Of a DNA stretch of 8,312 nucleotides, positions 7,389 through 8,312 are shown piece after piece. Source of the DNA: Nitrospirae bacterium RBG_13_39_12 (lineage in GTDB: Bacteria; Nitrospirota; Thermodesulfovibrionia; Thermodesulfovibrionales; SM23-35); NCBI GenBank assembly GCA_001805125.1, contig MHEF01000136.1:4263-12574 (forward strand), in the 5' to 3' direction. The translations under genes were made by a program, and so were the position numbers. Below the pieces are notes generated by a model. It was given only the letters and a program-made list of their open reading frames with translations, was not told where the DNA came from and did not search any database. The first letter of the stretch is position 1; every line of letters starts with the position of its first letter.

Positions 7389-7421
7389 AAAAGGGATGGG
7401 GCAAAAAGCCCCATCCCTTTT
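7389..7421 (-). terminator. Intrinsic terminator of the CARDB-protein gene
   Basis: A perfect 14-bp stem (7389-7402 with 7408-7421) with a 5-nt loop, GC-rich near the loop. On the minus strand the stem ends in a T-rich tail (TTTTTGTTGTT). It starts 14 bp past the TAG stop at 7436, so it ends the repeat-protein transcript and insulates the downstream YfhO-like operon. Near-symmetry could let it act on the plus strand too, but no plus-strand gene precedes it. Confidence 0.9.
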
Positions 7422-7435
7422 AGGCGAGAATGATA

Positions 7436-8312
7436 CTAACGCGTTCTGTAAGAAGCAACAACACGTGAGTTATTTGTCTCGTTGCTCTCTCCAACACAGC
7501 TATCGGCATCCACCTTAACACTGAATGTACACCAGGTATGTATGCCGCAGAATGAAGTAGAGACAAAACTATTAGCCTTACTCACACTTTGCCCCACATC
7601 CAGGTCGCTGACGTTCCATGTGAAGACGGGTGTGCTAAGCGAACCCTGGTATCCTTTCACCGTAAACTGTCTGTTTGTGCAGGCATTTGCAGATGCCGTA
7701 GACGCACCGGCGTTGTCTGTAGGGATCTGATTCCTGATCGTAACGGTAAAAGTCAAAGTCGTACCCGCCTCGAACATTGACCCAAGTCCCGTAACATTTG
7801 CTACTATAAGGTCGGGAGAACCGGTCGGTATTGCAAGTGAACACGATGTGTTTGTTCCTTCGTTTGCGCCGTTGCAGTTCCAACGATATTCCGTATCTGA
7901 GTCAGGGATGTCATCCCACTCGCCGGATGTACACGTATTGAGGGTCGTGCCGCAGGCACCATTCACAGGTATTGGAAGTGAACACGATGCGTTGACTGTG
8001 CTGCCGTTTACGCCGTTGCAGTTCCAACGATATTCCGTATCTGAGTCAGGGATGTCATTCCACTCGCCGAATGCACAGGCATTGAGGGTCGTGCCGCAGG
8101 CTCCGTCCACACTGTTGTTATTCTTGATATTGTATTTCATTACCATCAACTCCCCGTTTGTGCAAAAAAGATACACTGTACCTAAATCGCTGTCTAAGGA
8201 TATGCTTATATCGGGACTTGACACAGTATTAGCATGGATTATATAGCGGTTATTCTGTAGATCAGGATCAACTGTGGGGGTAAAAGGAGTCCCTGTGACA
8301 TCCCGGACAGAT
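7436..8312 (-). CDS. Secreted repeat protein with C-terminal CARDB-like domain, 5'-truncated by window edge
   Basis: Only the C-terminus lies in the window. The frame is open to the right edge, so the GTG at 8224 is not a convincing start. Residues counted from it: an undefined segment (1-38), two cysteine-rich repeats of 48 and 47 residues (41-88 and 89-135) with pattern CGTTLN-C-GEW-YRWNCNG-SCSL, then a CARDB-like immunoglobulin-type domain from SPDLIV (136) to the hallmark ending VGESNETNN (244-252). Each repeat has four Cys and the last domain four more, which suits disulfide formation outside the cytoplasm. CARDB is a cell-adhesion-related bacterial domain usually found in large surface or secreted proteins. 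The repeat type recurs in large exported proteins, but I cannot name a family. The stop is TAG, 14 bp before a strong hairpin terminator. It appears transcriptionally separate from the YfhO-like operon. Substrate or ligand unknown. Confidence 0.82.
   Translation of the reverse strand, partial: SVRDVTGTPFTPTVDPDLQNNRYIIHANTVSSPDISISLDSDLGTVYLFCTNGELMVMKYNIKNNNSVDGACGTTLNACAFGEWNDIPDSDTEYRWNCNGVNGSTVNASCSLPIPVNGACGTTLNTCTSGEWDDIPDSDTEYRWNCNGANEGTNTSCSLAIPTGSPDLIVANVTGLGSMFEAGTTLTFTVTIRNQIPTDNAGASTASANACTNRQFTVKGYQGSLSTPVFTWNVSDLDVGQSVSKANSFVSTSFCGIHTWCTFSVKVDADSCVGESNETNNSRVVASYRTR
7820..8104 (-). repeat. Tandem coding repeats of 144 and 141 bp
   Basis: Two adjacent units, 7961-8104 (48 codons) and 7820-7960 (47 codons), encode the Cys-rich modules. 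A 48-bp run is identical in both (8011-8058 and 7867-7914). The ends of the units have drifted more, with one codon lost in the second unit. Such DNA-level identity points to recent duplication or gene conversion. Confidence 0.9.

Noticed and set aside
7371..7433. Twenty-codon plus-strand open frame
   Set aside because: It runs through the terminator hairpin and lacks a ribosome-binding site or coding signature.
7820..8104. Possible CRISPR-like repeat pair
   Set aside because: There are only two units of about 144 bp, both coding and in frame, with no short repeats or unique spacers.
7848..8246. 132-codon plus-strand open frame with internal repeats
   Set aside because: Its repeats are the reverse complement of the Cys-rich tandem repeats in the minus-strand surface protein, so it is a shadow.

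Overview
This 8.3-kb window looks like part of a cell-surface polysaccharide or surface-protein region from a Gram-negative bacterium of moderate GC. The REP-like palindromes and the C/G-rich interspersed repeats remind me of Nitrospirota or Desulfobacterota genomes. That assignment is a recollection of genome style; no marker gene here fixes it.

Layout. Positions 3-1826 hold a plus-strand pair: the 3' part of a radical SAM/SPASM gene, then a GT4 glycosyltransferase whose ATG abuts the previous stop. Positions 1854-7164 hold three minus-strand genes, read from high to low coordinates: a 968-aa YfhO-like polytopic membrane protein, a complete radical SAM/SPASM protein, and a SAM-dependent methyltransferase whose N-terminal half looks like a decayed GT2 glycosyltransferase. 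The two groups converge across a 27-bp gap at 1827-1853. Positions 7165-7435 are intergenic and contain a REP-like palindrome, a candidate promoter whose -10 sits inside an inverted repeat, a second small palindrome and a strong hairpin terminator. From 7436 to the right edge runs the C-terminal part of a minus-strand secreted protein with two cysteine-rich tandem repeats and a terminal CARDB-like domain.

How the genes may work together (inference). The GT4 enzyme would act at the cytoplasmic face. The YfhO-like protein has the architecture of a GT-C enzyme acting on the outer face of the membrane. The methyltransferase and two radical SAM enzymes could modify the sugar, its lipid carrier or a protein. 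No substrate can be read from the sequence.

The most notable points are two repeat elements carried in frame inside the YfhO-like gene, the GT2-remnant/methyltransferase fusion, and two related radical SAM/SPASM genes in convergent glycan-type operons. I found no RNA genes, CRISPR arrays, transposases or replication origins.
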